DNA of 64,000 bases from Lumbricus rubellus (GCA_945859605.1 OX243822.1:1974497-2038496); one strand, 5' to 3'. Numbered from the stretch's first letter, positions 46,301-57,899 are shown. Notes: generated by a model not told the origin, from the sequence alone. A program made the numbers and translations.

Positions 46301-49300
46301 GAATTAAGCACAGGACATCTATCTGTCAGTGGTGCTCCAAAACCAAACTTTGATCAGGTTAGTCAATAGACAGGGGTTAAAGCATAATTGATCCAAGTTA
46401 TAATAAGATGAGAATATTCTATCCAAGTTTTGGTGTACCAACATCGTATATAGATTCATATTAAGCAGACATTTTCCATTTAGTTGAACAAATCCAGGTT
46501 GTAAAATATTCTGAAAATACAAATTAGCCAAAATCGTATTTGATCAGACTATTTTGATGAAAATGAATCTATTCTAGTTGCTCGTGAATGGTAATGGAAT
46601 AGGTGGAAGAAATTGGAATTGGCCACCCCTTTCTGACAGCCCACTGGTCCACGACACATATTTATGTCTGTGGACCCTTTAAAAGTTCTGTGGGCCCGGG
46701 TGCTTCAGCACCCTTAGCACCTCCTGAATGTAGAGACCTGGAGTTAGTGTTAAATCCGTTGATTGAGGCATTTCGATTGAATTTGTTTCGCCTGATTTAG
46801 AAAGTTTGATTCAAATAAGTTTGTTTGTTTTCGTTGAAGCTGACTAAGTTTTATTTATCTGATCATTTGCCTAGTTTGATTAATTTTTGCAGTTTAATTT
46901 TAAAAACTAAGTTTTTTTCTTTAAATAAAAAATCTATTTAAAAATAAAAAAAAAGATTATTTCTTTGGTTATTTTTAACGCATACTTATATTTTTAAATT
47001 TTTATTGAATTTGCTTTTGCAGGTTTAGTCCAGCGAAGTATTAGTGCGTCGGTTGATCACGATCGGTCCGTAACGTTCGATCGTTTCGCTCGATCATCCT
47101 CGTTGGTGCGCAACGCCGGACGAGAAGTGGGAGTCGGAAGGTAAATATATGCCAGGAGGATTTTCATTCATAAGATATTAAACGAAACTGTTCATAAATG
47201 TAGACGTGTGTATGTGTTGCTGATTATTGTGAGACATGATTGGTTGGAAGCGCGCTTCTTGAACACCTTTAAAACGTGAAACGCTGGTTTATAAGTACAG
47301 GAACTTCGCTTTCGTAGTAATTGATAAGAGCTTCCTTTCTCTTGATTGATGAAACACTCTTCTTTAACACCTCTAAAACGTTGTCAAACGTTTTTATATA
47401 AGAATGGGAACTTGCTCATGTAGTGTTAAGACCCATAAATTGGAACGAAACTCTCTTCTTAAAACACCTCTAAAACATAGTCAAACGTTGTTATATAAGA
47501 ACAACTATTAAAAAAATTTAAAAATATTAAACTATTGTTCATGCTTTTATTTGCTGTCGAATTGACTACTGCAACTCACTATTTGCTGGGCTTCCCAAAG
47601 TGCGATTATCCTCCCTTCAGTCAGTTATGAACTCGGCAGCCAGACTCATTGCTCGTCTACCTCGCTATTCTCACATTTCTACCTACATGACTGATGTTCT
47701 TCACTGGCTTCCCATTACCTCTCGTATACAATTCAAGATACTGCTCTTAGTTTCGAAAACTCAAACTGGACAAGCTCCCAAATACCTTTGTGACTTGATG
47801 CATAAACCCCTCTCTGCAGTCTCTTCGCGGCCTCTCCGGTCTGCTGATCGACTTGATTTAATGGTTCCAAGGACAAGGACTGCCATGGCCCAACATCGTG
47901 CCTTTGCCATTGTAGGCCCTTCTATGTGGAATGACCTCCCTCCCACTATCCGTAGTAAGATCTTATTGGGGGTATCATCCTCAGCCCTTCGTTACTTGAA
48001 GTCTTTTTTATTTCCTCGGGGCTGTCACGCTGAAAGCGCCTCTGAATAGCTAGTCTGTAAGAGGCGCTTTATAAATGCTCGTATACAATACAATATACAA
48101 TACAATACAATGGAAACTTACTCCTGTAGTGTTAAGATCCATGAATTGTAACGAAACTCTCTTCTTAAACACCTCTAAAACGTTGTCAAACGTTGTTATA
48201 TAAGAATGGAAACTTACTCCTGTAGTGTTAAAATCCATGAATTGGAGCGAAACTCTCTTCTTAAACACCTCTAAAACGTAGTCAAACGTTGTTATATAAG
48301 AATGGAAACTTACTCCTGTAGTGTTAAAATCCATGAATTGGAGCGAAACTCTCTTCTTAAACACCTCTAAAACGTAGTCAAACGTTGTCATAATATAAGT
48401 ATGGGAACTAGCTCCTGCAGTATTAAATTCAATTGAGTGTAAGGAAACGCTCTTCTAAACACCTCTAAAACGTTGTAAATTGCTGTCATAAATATTATTG
48501 ATTTGAGTTTTGTGTTGATGTACTGGTTGTATTCAACGATCCGTTCCATAATGCCTTTCGTTAATTTGAAATATCATCAAATTGCTGTGACACGCCAAAC
48601 AACATTAATGTCATGATCTGTCGTTACAGTATGGATGCATCCTTTCATAAGTATCAAGCCTTGGTGGCATGACACTATTAAAAAAAGTGTGGGTACAATG
48701 CTCCTTCTCCCCTGAGACGGTTTACTGTGTGGGGGGCCTTGGGACTTGAGGTCTTCCCCCCACATAGATTCTCTGTGCAACCCAGAAGGAGGAGGATGAT
48801 GATGACGATAACGATAATAATGACGATAATGATAATAATGAAATTAATGTATAACAATGATTGATTATTATAATAGTTGTACTGTTGATTATTAATGCTA
48901 ATAATTTATGGCAGTGATAGTAATTATTAATAATTATGATGATTATAATGATAATTGACTATAATAATAATAATAATGATGGTATCTTGCCACTACAGAG
49001 ATCCTGAGGCATCCTATTTGCTATTGTGCGCTTGGTGGTGTAGGGGGACTTTGGAGCCAGAAGGTTGTAGGTTTAAAATCCACCTCAAGCTGCTGCATTG
49101 GGACTCTGAGCAAGTTCTTCACTCGCAATTGCTCATGTGCTTTGGCATGAAACTCCGATTCAGTGTCCGCGCTGTATTCGGGAGCGCCTCCGAGTAGTAA
49201 TCGTGAAGGGTGCTGTAACAAGTGCTCACTGCTCATACATAAATATCGAATAAAAGAATGTAAATAATATTATGGATTTATCACTGTTATGAAATAATTT

Positions 49301-52300
49301 AATTTAGTGCAGATGGTTTGCGTTTTTCAGCAATGGCTTTCTGAAGCTTCGGCCGAGAAAAGACGCCAACGAGGTATTTTACTGTTGTGTTAGTTTTACT
49401 TCAGGGCCTTCAGTGATGAAAAATAGTTTTATGGGCCACCATTAAAAGTGCTTTTGCAGCCCTGGAATAAATTGTCTATATTTAATTTGCTGTCACAATA
49501 TCAATGGGTCTATGAGGTCTATGATAATGGTGAACACTGGCACGCAGAATGGTATTTTTAGGTTTCGATTTAGTTTCTACAGATCAATTTTAGTTTGGCC
49601 CCGGGTATTCCAGACAATGTTCCTTGGTAGGCAACGGCGTTATTATTGCTATTATTATTGTTAGTATTACTATTGATATTCTATTTCCATCTGTTATCTT
49701 TAAATTATTGTTATTATTATTTGTTATTATTAGCTTTATTATTTTTGATATATTATTATTTATTGGTGTTGATATCATTATTGTTATTATTGATATTGTT
49801 GATACTATTATTCTTATTATTGATGTTGTTGATATTATTATTGATATTGTTGATATTATTATTGCTATTATTGATATTGTTATTATTATTAGTATTGATA
49901 TTCTATTCTCATCTGCTATTATTATTTTTTTATTTTATGTTTTATTTATTATTATTTTATTACTATTGATTATTCTGTATTCATCTGCTAGAGTTACTCT
50001 GACGACAACATCCTCGACGTCTTGAGTGGTCCGCCGTACGTCATTGACACCGCGACATCGGACGACACTTCTCCGCTCATCCAATCCGACGTCGAACCGT
50101 TTGTCGGAGCTCGACATTCCTTCGACAACCTCGCCAGTGTCGAGTCGACGACAGAAGTCGCCGTCACGTGCGAGTCGAGTGTCGTCGCGACGTCGACTTA
50201 CGACGCAAACAATGTCCAGGATGAAAACAAAGAAGTCGTGCAGTCGGTGCGGGGAAAGCGGAAAAAGCCGTCGCTAAAAATAGTACGTGTTGGTCGGGGG
50301 GTTGATGGTTGGGGGGAAATGGGGTAGAATTGTTTTGCGTTTTGGATTGATTTGTCCGTTTGTGGTTTATTATTTTAGCTATTAATGATTAAAATACAAA
50401 TTCACTTTTAACCTTCCATTCGGCAGATGGCGCTGGTAAACTGAGGTTGATCAAACATGAATATTTAAAAATATATATATATATATAGATAATTTGCAAG
50501 AATGCATCATTTATACCATGCTAATGTAAGGTAATATCAGATTACCTGTTACATTGTTATACCTCATGGTAATTTTTCTTATCTAAACATCCCCATGTTG
50601 TAATAATGGGGCGCGATGGTTTAGTGGGTATGTTCGTTGCTTTGCGGCCAGAGGGTTGCAGGTTCGAATCCACCTCAAGCTGCCGCGTAGGGACCATGAG
50701 CAAGTCCTTCAATCTCAGTTGCTCATTCGCATCGGCATGAAACTCCGATACAGTGTCCACGCTGTAGTTGTCAGTGCCTCTGAGCAGACAGCCAGAAGGG
50801 GCTCCATGGAAATGGAGAAATAAGTATTAAATAAATAAACTCATAGGTCAATGCAACTGATCACAACTACCATAGTGTATCCAACATATTTACAACATAA
50901 GTGGTTTTACCATGTCTGTTGTTTCTTACCACTTCAGTCGATACCGCAACCAGACAACGGCGTCCGCTGCAACCTCAAACCGATGTCGGCTCTCGCCGAA
51001 CGACAAATCAACGAAGCGATCGAACTCGCGAGCACTCTCGCACGGCTGAGCACAGACGAGCGGTCGAAGCACGCTCCCCGGACGCCCGGCTCGTTTTCCG
51101 ACGGCTGCTCGAGTCCGGGCGGCAGCCACTTCTTCTTCAGTCTCCGGAAAAACCGGAAAGAAGTCGAGAAAAAGTCGTTCGTCGACGGGATGAACTCGTC
51201 TGCGGGTGACCCCGATAAGGTCATGACCCCCGGGGCGCTGGAGGCGTACGACGCGCTCGTGAGTCGAACTCCGGGGGTGGACGCGAGAGTCGATGATGCG
51301 GTGAAGGACGATGACGCCGAGTTGGCTCGGAGGAGTTGGGAGTCGAGCGGGGGCGAGTCGACGAGTTCTGGGGAGCGGCGAGCGAAAACGCCACCGTCGC
51401 ATCTTGCGCTCAACCGAGCGTGGAACGAGGGGAAAGAGGTGCTTCGGGTTTTGTCGGGGTTTGCATCCCCAAGCGGTTGTAACGGTTTCGCGTTGAATCG
51501 CTCCCCGAGTTTGGACCTCGTTGATGAGGGGAAACGCCGGACGCGGAATAACTCGCATTCGATTTCCCGTCCGGAAGAGATGGACGAACTCTCCCCGCCT
51601 GCATACCCCGCTCCATCTCCACCCACCGCCGCGACAATCCCTCGAAAACCGGACCACACCACGACCGTCGACCTCCCCACCCAGGGACACGACGCTACCC
51701 CCAAAATGCTCGGGGAGCACGCCTTAAACTGTTCGCCGCCACCGCTCCCCGAAAAGAAATCTCGACAGGACGACAGCATGGAAGAGCTTCCCGTCGCCGA
51801 TTCTCCGCCTTGGTACGGAGCGCCTTCCCCGCCACCTCCGCCCTCCGTTCCCCCTCCGGCGCTTCCGCCCCGCATCCGCCTCCGACCGTCCACCGTCAAC
51901 TGCAGACCGTACCAACGCCGCTTTCCCCTAACCTCCGAAACCCTTCCGAGATCAGTATCAACAGACCCCCACCCAGACGTCTTCACCCACGACCCCCCGC
52001 AACCCCAAACTCTCCCGCGTCAGACAAACGACTCGAACAACCGGTCGGGGAATTCCGTCGTCGACCGCCGGAAATCCCGGCCGAGTCGGCCGTCGCACTC
52101 AGTCGAGTCTCGCTCGTCGTGTGAGTCGGACATCGGGAACGCGACTCTCGAGTCGGAGGACAGCGTGTTCAGCGACTCGGCCGCAGTCGTTCCAAGTCGT
52201 GAAAAGTCGCGTTCCGCTTCGCTGGCCGGCGTCGGCCAACAACCGCTCAAGCTGAACATTCGAAAGGTGAAGCTGAACGCGGCGGAGCTCGGCATCTACG

Positions 52301-53558
52301 ATAAGGCCGACCTTTTCTGGGTCAAGTCAGTCAACTTTGACCTACTTCCGTCGCCGGAGAAGAGCCAATCGGAGTCCGACCTGCTACTGCAGGACGTGTC
52401 TGCCCCGATTCCTGGACGGTACGAGACGTCGGACTGCGTGAGCTACGAGGACCTCATGGAGTTCGCCCTTGACGGACCGGTCAGGACGTCAAGGTCAGGC
52501 ACCTCATGGTGGGGACTTTGTGATTATTGTCGTGTGTTTTGTTTTGTTTAGTGATGTGTTGTGTTGAAGTTGTCGTGCCAGGTCATTTCGTAGTGAAGTC
52601 GTTTTATAGTGAGTTCATTTTATAGTGAAGTCATTTTATAGTGAAGTCATTTTATAGTGAAGTCATTTTATAGTGCGGTCATTTTATAGTGAGGTCATTT
52701 TATAGTGAAGTCATTTTATAGTGAGGTCATTTTATAGTGAGGTCATTTTATATTGCAGTCATTTTATATTGAAGTCATTTTATAGTAAAGTCTTTTGCAG
52801 TTAGATCGTTTTATAACTGGGTCATTTCGTAGTGCTGTCATTTTATTTTGTGGTCATCTATAGTTAGATCAGTTCATAAACTATATTTAATGAAGTCATG
52901 TTAGAGCCATGTCGTCTTGTTATGAGGCTGTGCTACAATTAGGTCATTTTAGAAAGAGGTCGTGTCATAATAAAGTCATTCTATGATTAGGTCGGATTGC
53001 AGTGAAATAAGGTCATTTTGAATGATTCTGTGTTAAAATAGTGTGATTTATATTGAGGTCATGTTAAAATTATGCCATTCTTTCACGAAGTCGTTTAACA
53101 GAACTATTATTTTTAATAACGAAACATTTGTTGATGTTGCTTTGCAGTTCGAGTTCGCTGATGTGTGAGGAGGTTCGAATCCTGATGAAGATGTTTCCCA
53201 ACGACGTAAGTGTCTAGTGTTTACTCTTCTGAGAAATGGTGGCCGGTTGGTTAGACATCTCGCCTTCTATCACGAAGAGTACAGCTTCTTTGAATGCAAT
53301 TAGTGAAAGTGATATTTTTAGACACCTTTAAATTGTCGATCAACGGATGCTATATAATGATGTTTGTAGGCAATTATGAGCGAATAAATGCGTCAGAATC
53401 AGGAACGCTTGTTATACGTGTAACGTTAAATGAACATTGGCTGTATAACATTTATTTTGACTGGGTAAACTGTGCCACTGTTAGCACTCTGCAGTGCCAG
53501 TCATAAGCCTGGATAAAGGAGGAGGGCAACTTCGCCTATGATTTTTATTATCAGTTGT

Positions 53559-53641
<83 letters not shown>

Positions 53642-54325
53642 TTGTTGTTGTTGTAAATATTCTCGCATTTGTAAATGAACGGCAATTCTTTTAGGGTTTC
53701 TCCACCTCTGAGAACAAACAACAACAACAAAACAGTCTTGTGTTAATCGGATCACAATTGCACTTTTCTTTTGAAAAATACTTTTATCATTATTATCATC
53801 ATTATTGTTATCATTATTATTATTACTATTATTATTATCATTATTATTTTTACTATTATCATTATTATTATTATCATTATTATCGTTATTATTATCGTTA
53901 TTATTATCATTATTAATTTTATTTTTATTATTTGTTGTGGAAAACAATTATTATTATCATTATTATTATTATTATTTTTAGGTTAACAATTATTAAGGAA
54001 AACAATTATTATCATTATAATTATTATCATTACTCTTATTATTGTTACATTTGGAACAATTGTATTGTTATTTATCTTATTGTATTGTGTTTTCATTTCG
54101 CAGGTCACAGTGGAGGACTGTATGGACGCGTTGGCCGAAACCTTCTGGGACGTTCACAGCGCCGTCAAACTCATCAAACTAAAGCAAGTGATGAGTACAG
54201 GACTAGCCGACAAACAACAATGCAAACAAGCATTGCTCTTCTGCCAATGGAATGTCAATGAAGCTGCCCTCTATCTGCTCACCCCGCCCCAACAACGCGT
54301 CACTCCCGATCTTGTCAACGTTTAG
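43122..54325 (+). CDS. ACK/TNK-like scaffold: SAM + proline-rich linker + UBA, no kinase (nine exons, 909 aa)
   Basis: Exons: 43122-43337, 44723-44814, 45970-46103, 47023-47140, 49331-49373, 49992-50282, 50938-52493, 53148-53205, 54104-54325; phases 0,2,1,2,0,0,2,0 agree at every junction and total 2730 nt. Residues about 7-65 form a SAM-like domain (GRLLSEARLEGY, LENDLKVSS, ELAQIGMKKEEIERLRRLLK) resembling the ACK1/TNK N-terminus. The linker is disordered and Ser/Pro-rich, with a PPWY (PPxY, WW-binding) motif near residue 588, SH3-ligand-like stretches (SPPPLPEKK, PPPPPSVPPPALPPR) and an acidic-aromatic patch ending YEDLMEFALDGP. The last two exons give a UBA-like domain (VRILMKMFPNDVTVEDC, FWDVHSAVKLIKLKQV, QQCKQALLFCQWNVNEAALY) like the ACK1 C-terminus. 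Kinase, SH3 and CRIB are not seen. A 5' UTR exon probably lies upstream (acceptor at 43106). Alternative: exons missed or deleted in assembly. Confidence 0.8.
43345..43495. repeat. (ATT)n microsatellite in ACK-like intron 1
   Basis: ATT-rich block beginning seven bases into the intron. Its right part (about 43430-43485) is nearly identical to 43803-43865. Confidence 0.9.
43640..43800 (-). mobile_element. Short LINE C-terminal fragment
   Basis: Minus-strand frame with FVQELGRKISAAKSDQRETS then HLFQRLSVALQ.GNS. This is the same segment as the end of the LINE at 56586-57640 (GDPRETLHLFQRLSICTQRFN), so it is a second, strongly truncated copy of that family. Confidence 0.6.
44113..44135. repeat. 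Hairpin module copy, ATGAT version
   Basis: CTGATGAT-T6-AGTCATCAG is a near-perfect inverted repeat in ACK-like intron 1, another member of the dispersed hairpin family. Confidence 0.6.
47260..48490. repeat. 96-bp minisatellite in ACK-like intron 4, split by a LINE insertion
   Basis: Units contain CTCTTCTTAAACACCTCTAAAACGTTGTCAAACG-type sequence followed by TTATATAAGAATGGAAACTT and TCCTGTAGTGTTAA. About two and a half units precede 47503 and about four follow 48110. Three central right-hand units are nearly identical, which gives a spurious minus-strand protein made of 32-residue repeats. Confidence 0.85.
47503..48110 (+). mobile_element. CR1/L2-like LINE, 5'-truncated copy inserted in the minisatellite
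   Basis: An open frame from about 47552 to 48049 encodes a canonical LINE C-terminus: CRIDYCNSLFAGLPK, LQSVMNSAARLIARLPRYSH, VLHWLPITSRIQFKILLLV, APKYLCDLM, then RTAMAQHRAFAIVGPSMWND. The frame is intact through this tail, so the copy is young. The 3' end is GAGGCGCTTTATAAATGC followed by an ATACA/CAATA short repeat tail at 48080-48110. Confidence 0.85.
49028..49255 (+). mobile_element. tRNA-derived SINE, copy 1
   Basis: A-box-like CTTGGTGGTGTAGGGGG, B-box-like GTAGGTTTAAAATCCACC (decayed), then the family body CAAGCTGC, TGAGCAAGTTCTTCACTCGC, GCATGAAACTCCGATTCAGT, and the tail GTGCTCACTGCTCATACATAA. Confidence 0.8.
49640..49990. repeat. (ATT)n / (ATTGATATTGTT)n repeat abutting ACK-like exon 6
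   Basis: TTATTATTG-type array with a secondary period (GATATTATTATTGATATTGTT). It runs to the TAG acceptor of the exon at 49992. Confidence 0.9.
50611..50840 (+). mobile_element. tRNA-derived SINE, copy 2 (best-preserved B box)
   Basis: GCGCGATGGTTTAGTGGGTA (A box) and GCAGGTTCGAATCCACC (B box), followed by CAAGCTGCCGCG, GAGCAAGTCCTTCAATCTCA and GGCATGAAACTCCGATACAG. Ends in an A-rich TAAATAAATAAA tail. Located in ACK-like intron 6, just ahead of the large exon. Confidence 0.85.
52575..53090. repeat. 16-bp minisatellite (GTCATTTTATAGTGAA), decaying to the right
   Basis: About 12 well-conserved units at 52600-52800, followed by progressively diverged units (GTCATTTTA, GGTCATTTTG) to about 53090. 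It fills most of ACK-like intron 7. Confidence 0.88.
53556..53655. repeat. (GAT)n then (GTT)n microsatellite
   Basis: Pure GAT repeat of about 85 bp followed by GTTGTTGTTGTTG, in ACK-like intron 8. The poly-His frame on the minus strand is an artefact. Confidence 0.93.
53785..54060. repeat. (ATT)n-rich low-complexity region
   Basis: ATTATTATC/ATTATTGTT repeats with two GGAAAACAATTATTAT direct repeats at 53938 and 53996, ending about 40 bp before the last exon. Confidence 0.88.
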
Positions 54326-55632
54326 GGGAGAGTGGGGGACGTGAGCTGACGTATGGACTGCGGGGGTAGTGGAGAAATATTTTTGGGGAACGTTTTGGAG
54401 TTGTGTAGATATTGTGAGGTGCTTTTTTGAGCGTGTTTTAAGATGGAGGTTAAGATAGTTGGGGTTCTTGTTGTGAATGATGATTGTCTTTCTTGGGTTC
54501 GAGAGCACCTTGGTGGTGCGAGAGGATTTTGTGGCTGGCCTGTTGTGGTCTGGTTTTGATTTTGAGTCTCTCTCTTCGCCTCTGTTTGTATGTCTGTCTC
54601 TCTAGGTGTGTGTGTGTCTGTCACTTTCTATGTTATTTTCTATACCTCTCTCCGTATGTCTATCTGTATTTCTCTATTTCGTCTGTCTGTCTCTCTCTCT
54701 GTCTCTGTCGCTTTTTTTGCCAGATTCTGTCTGTCTCTGTATGTCTCTGTCTGTCTGTCCATCTTCCTCTCCCCTTCACTTTTGTGCCAAATCTTTCGTG
54801 AGACTGAAGATGTGTCTTAGGCCAGTTGTTGCTTTAGAGGACTTTTGTAAACGAGAGCCGACTTTCTGTGTAACTTGAACATTAATGAAGCAATTTTCCA
54901 ATTGCTGATGAAAGACTAACTCTGAGCCTTAGTTTGAAAACTTCTTGATTATAATAGAGCCTCTGTGATGTCGTGCATTTTTTGGTTCATTTGAGTTCAT
55001 ATTCGCATTTGGCGCTCAAGTGTATGTGGACGCATTTTGAGGCATTGAAGAATTCTCAAGATATTAGATTTTTTCATTTTTTCTGTCATGTACCTGTGTT
55101 TTTTGGGAATTTTGAGGCAGTGGGGTGTACCAAAAATGCTAAATTTAAGTTTATATTCCAATTTTTACCTCCATAATATTATGCCTTTTTGTAGTGTGGT
55201 GGGGGAAGGTTTGCAGCATTGTGGGGTGGGCGAATTGCTAAATTCAGGTTTATATTGCAATTTTACTTTTGTTTACCTATAGCTTTGGGGTTTTGAGACT
55301 TTGAGAGGAGTTTCCAAGTTGACCAATTTAGATTTTTATTCCAATTTTGCCTCAATGTACCAGTGTTTTGTTTTTTGTTGTCGTTGTTGAAACATTGAGA
55401 TTTTGCCAAGCGCTTGATTAAAGTTTATTTGTACATTATGTCATGCCCATCAATAACTTCAAATTACTGGTTTGTGTTGAGTTGTCGCTTAAGCAAAGTG
55501 AGGCTGATTTCTTTTCAGCAATCACACGACCAAATGTTTTCCTTATAGAGGAAGAAGAATTATACGGACTTTGATTATAATTGCGTCACCTGTTTCTGTT
55601 TAATGATCAGACAGCAAGGGAGAGGACTAGCC
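54326..55632. other. Downstream region of the ACK-like gene
   Basis: Likely 3' UTR at its start. A (TCTG/TCTC)n tract lies at 54560-54780. 54970-55370 contains three diverged direct repeats around AAATT(T/C)AAGTTTATATTCCAATTTTACCTC (near 55140, 55240 and 55330). I see no gene and no certain poly(A) site. Confidence 0.5.
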
Positions 55633-55636
55633 TTAA

Positions 55637-55699
55637 CCCTTTAATGCCAGATGGTATAGGATTTCCCATACCATTTACTACCTTCTCAGCATTAAAGGG
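55637..55699. mobile_element. Miniature piggyBac-type hairpin element (63 bp between TTAA sites)
   Basis: TTAA|CCCTTTAATGC ... GCATTAAAGGG|TTAA: perfect 11-bp inverted ends directly inside TTAA on both sides. An inner TGGTATAGG/CCCATACCA stem extends the fold. TTAA targets with CCC/GGG ends are the piggyBac hallmark. Confidence 0.75.
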
Positions 55700-55806
55700 T
55701 TAAACACATCTTATGCTGAGGCCAAGCAAACAGAGTCATTGACAGTTCATTCCGTTGGCTAATTCTCATTGTGGGAGGTTTCAAAAATTGCACTCTACAT
55801 CTGTGT

Positions 55807-56155
55807 CAGCGGTTTACAACCTTTTTTTACTTTAGATCCACTTTTTCTAAGTTCGAGGACATGAGGACCACTTTTTCTTTGTTGAACGACATTATGGGGC
55901 GACAGGGCTCAAATTTAATTGAATAAAAGCATATAAAATTGTTATAATTGAATCAAAATAGAATGTTTGACGTTATTTAAAGATGTCGAAATAAAATAAA
56001 TTTTTAATAGAAAATAATTATGTCTTCTATCCTGTTCATTATGTCAATTTTTTTCATATATTTTTGTTAATTCTTTGAGAGATGAGGGTCAATAATTTTA
56101 GACTTGGTGGGCCACCATTGTCCCACGGGCCACTACATGTAGTTTGGAGCCATTG
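55807..56155. mobile_element. Old hAT-like MITE, 349 bp
   Basis: The left end CAGCGGTTTACAACC resembles the element at 18713. The right end ...GTTTGGAGCCATTG is a weak inverse. Flanks ATCTGTGT/ATCTATAT match at six of eight positions. GGGCCACCATTGTCCCACGG near the right end is typical hAT subterminal sequence. Confidence 0.5.
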
Positions 56156-56459
56156 ATCTATATATTTATGTATATAGCTTAATGCTTATATAATATATAA
56201 AAGGGATTTAGGGTAATGGTAACACGGTGGCATGAAGAGCGCATGGATGCGAGATAACTTCCCGTTGCCATCGCAAAAGGTCCACTCAACCTTCCATTCG
56301 GCAGATGGCGTTGGTGAATTGAGCAGTAGGACGCGATGAGAGCCTTGCATGGTTGCCAGACAGTTAAATTCGGCTCATGTAATAACTTGTGATCATTTCT
56401 TTAATTAGTATAAGTTTGAAATTAAACAAGGATTATAATTATTGTTATTATTATATAAA

Positions 56460-57640
56460 TCATCATTTATTTCCGTTTTAAAATGTGCAAACAAATGTGC
56501 AAATGTGCAAACGCCTGACAGACACAGGCACAATGTGCTAATTGTTTTCCACAACTAAAACTAAGTTAGATGCAAATTAGTCAAATCAGTCGCCCTCTAC
56601 CCTGGTGTGTTGTGCAAATGTGCCCCTGAAGGCTATGGCATTAAATCTCTGGGTGCAGATAGACAAACGTTGAAATAAGTGCAAAGTCTCTCGAGGGTCC
56701 CCAGAGACGGCGGTCATGCGACACCCCAACTCCATTAAGAATTCGCGACCTGTCCGATTGACGGGGCCAAGCGATTCGATGGCGACGGGAACAAAATCGT
56801 GGGTGGTCGGAAGGGTTGAGTATTTGGTACACTTCCGGTTCGCGGCGTGTTCAGCTGCCCCTCCAGGCATTGATGACGTAATGCTGAGGTAGGAGGTAGC
56901 ACAGGTGTGGATGGATGTTGCATCCCATGCAACATACCTGCCCCTCGCCCAGGGGACTAATGTTGCTCCATCCGGTCTCTTGCCGTCTGTGCGGATCAGG
57001 CCTGGTGGTTCCTTCGAGCTCGGAATATCAGCTTTTACAAGAGCTCTCCAGATGATATCATTCACGGCGAAGTGGCGAGCAGCTCTCCCCGTCGATCTTC
57101 TGCATACGAGCCCGTGGTGGCCTCCAGGATCGGCGGTCTCACCGCACTGGCATTGATGCGGTGTACAGAGGTCGAGTCCCAGTCGAAGGCCAACTGCTAC
57201 TCGCACGGCCTCGTTGCTGAGACCCAGCCCGCAAGCGGCCACGGGAACAGTCGAGAGCCAGTCTCCAGCGTGGGGCGATGTCACTGCGCCCAGCCTTGCC
57301 CGGTTGAGTGGATCAATGTTGGCAGACAACACTGTAGCCTTGTCAATATCAATCAAAGGCCTGTCCCAGGCCTTCTGGCTGGTAAGAGCTGGCTCCTCTC
57401 CTCCCGGGCGTGTTGAATTGCGGACTTCCAGGATTTCCTCCATGTATGCGTCGTTCCACCCCTCCGCGTTGAGCACGGCGTCCACGAGCGACTTGGTTGA
57501 TGCAGCTGAGGCCAAATAGGCTGAAGAAGCCAGCATCGAAACGCGTCTGATCCCGAGTCCGCCGTCTCTAATCGGAAGAGTGGCTTGAGTCCATTGAATG
57601 TCGCTCAGCCGGATGTTGATGATCTTTTCCATTATTATTA
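56460..57640 (-). mobile_element. LINE 3' fragment with Cys/His finger and PDG-D-T endonuclease-like region
   Basis: A continuous minus-strand frame (about 57640 to 56586). It starts after the RT domain (IQWTQATLPIRDGGLGIRRV), passes a CQCGETADPGGHHGLVC zinc-knuckle, then RPDGATLVPWARGRYVAWD followed by ATSIHTCATSYL, then FVPVAIESLGPVNRTGREFL and GDPRETLHLFQRLSICTQRF. The RT domain is truncated away, but the remaining 350 codons have no stop, so the copy is fairly young. The 3' region ends near an ATTATT (TAA on the minus strand) tract at 56440-56460. Clade is uncertain; the H..V/RPDG..WDxT layout may be a PD-(D/E)XK-like fold. Confidence 0.8.
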
Positions 57641-57899
57641 TCTTTTTTATTATTATATATAGACATATATATTTAGATATGTCCATATGCATTACGTGCA
57701 TTATGTATATATTTCTATGTCTGTGTGAGTGTATATAAAATTTTGAACACATAACTGTATAGATAAAATGCTGTGTTTTGAGCATTGTGGTGCTGCAACT
57801 GCTGAAGACTACATGGCTTCATTTAATTTTCCAAAATAACCATTCCATTACTTTTCTCTTTCTTTCATATATTATCTGCCTCGCAGACTGGAGCGGTGC

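Noticed and set aside
48050..48391. 113-codon protein made of 32-residue repeats
   Set aside because: The 96-bp unit of an intronic minisatellite is divisible by three, so it reads open; it lies inside an intron and in antisense.
50926..51986. Long antisense frames of 264 and 350 codons over the large ACK-like exon
   Set aside because: GC-rich shadow frames of the plus-strand exon 50938-52493, which alone fits the splice phases and continues into the UBA exons.
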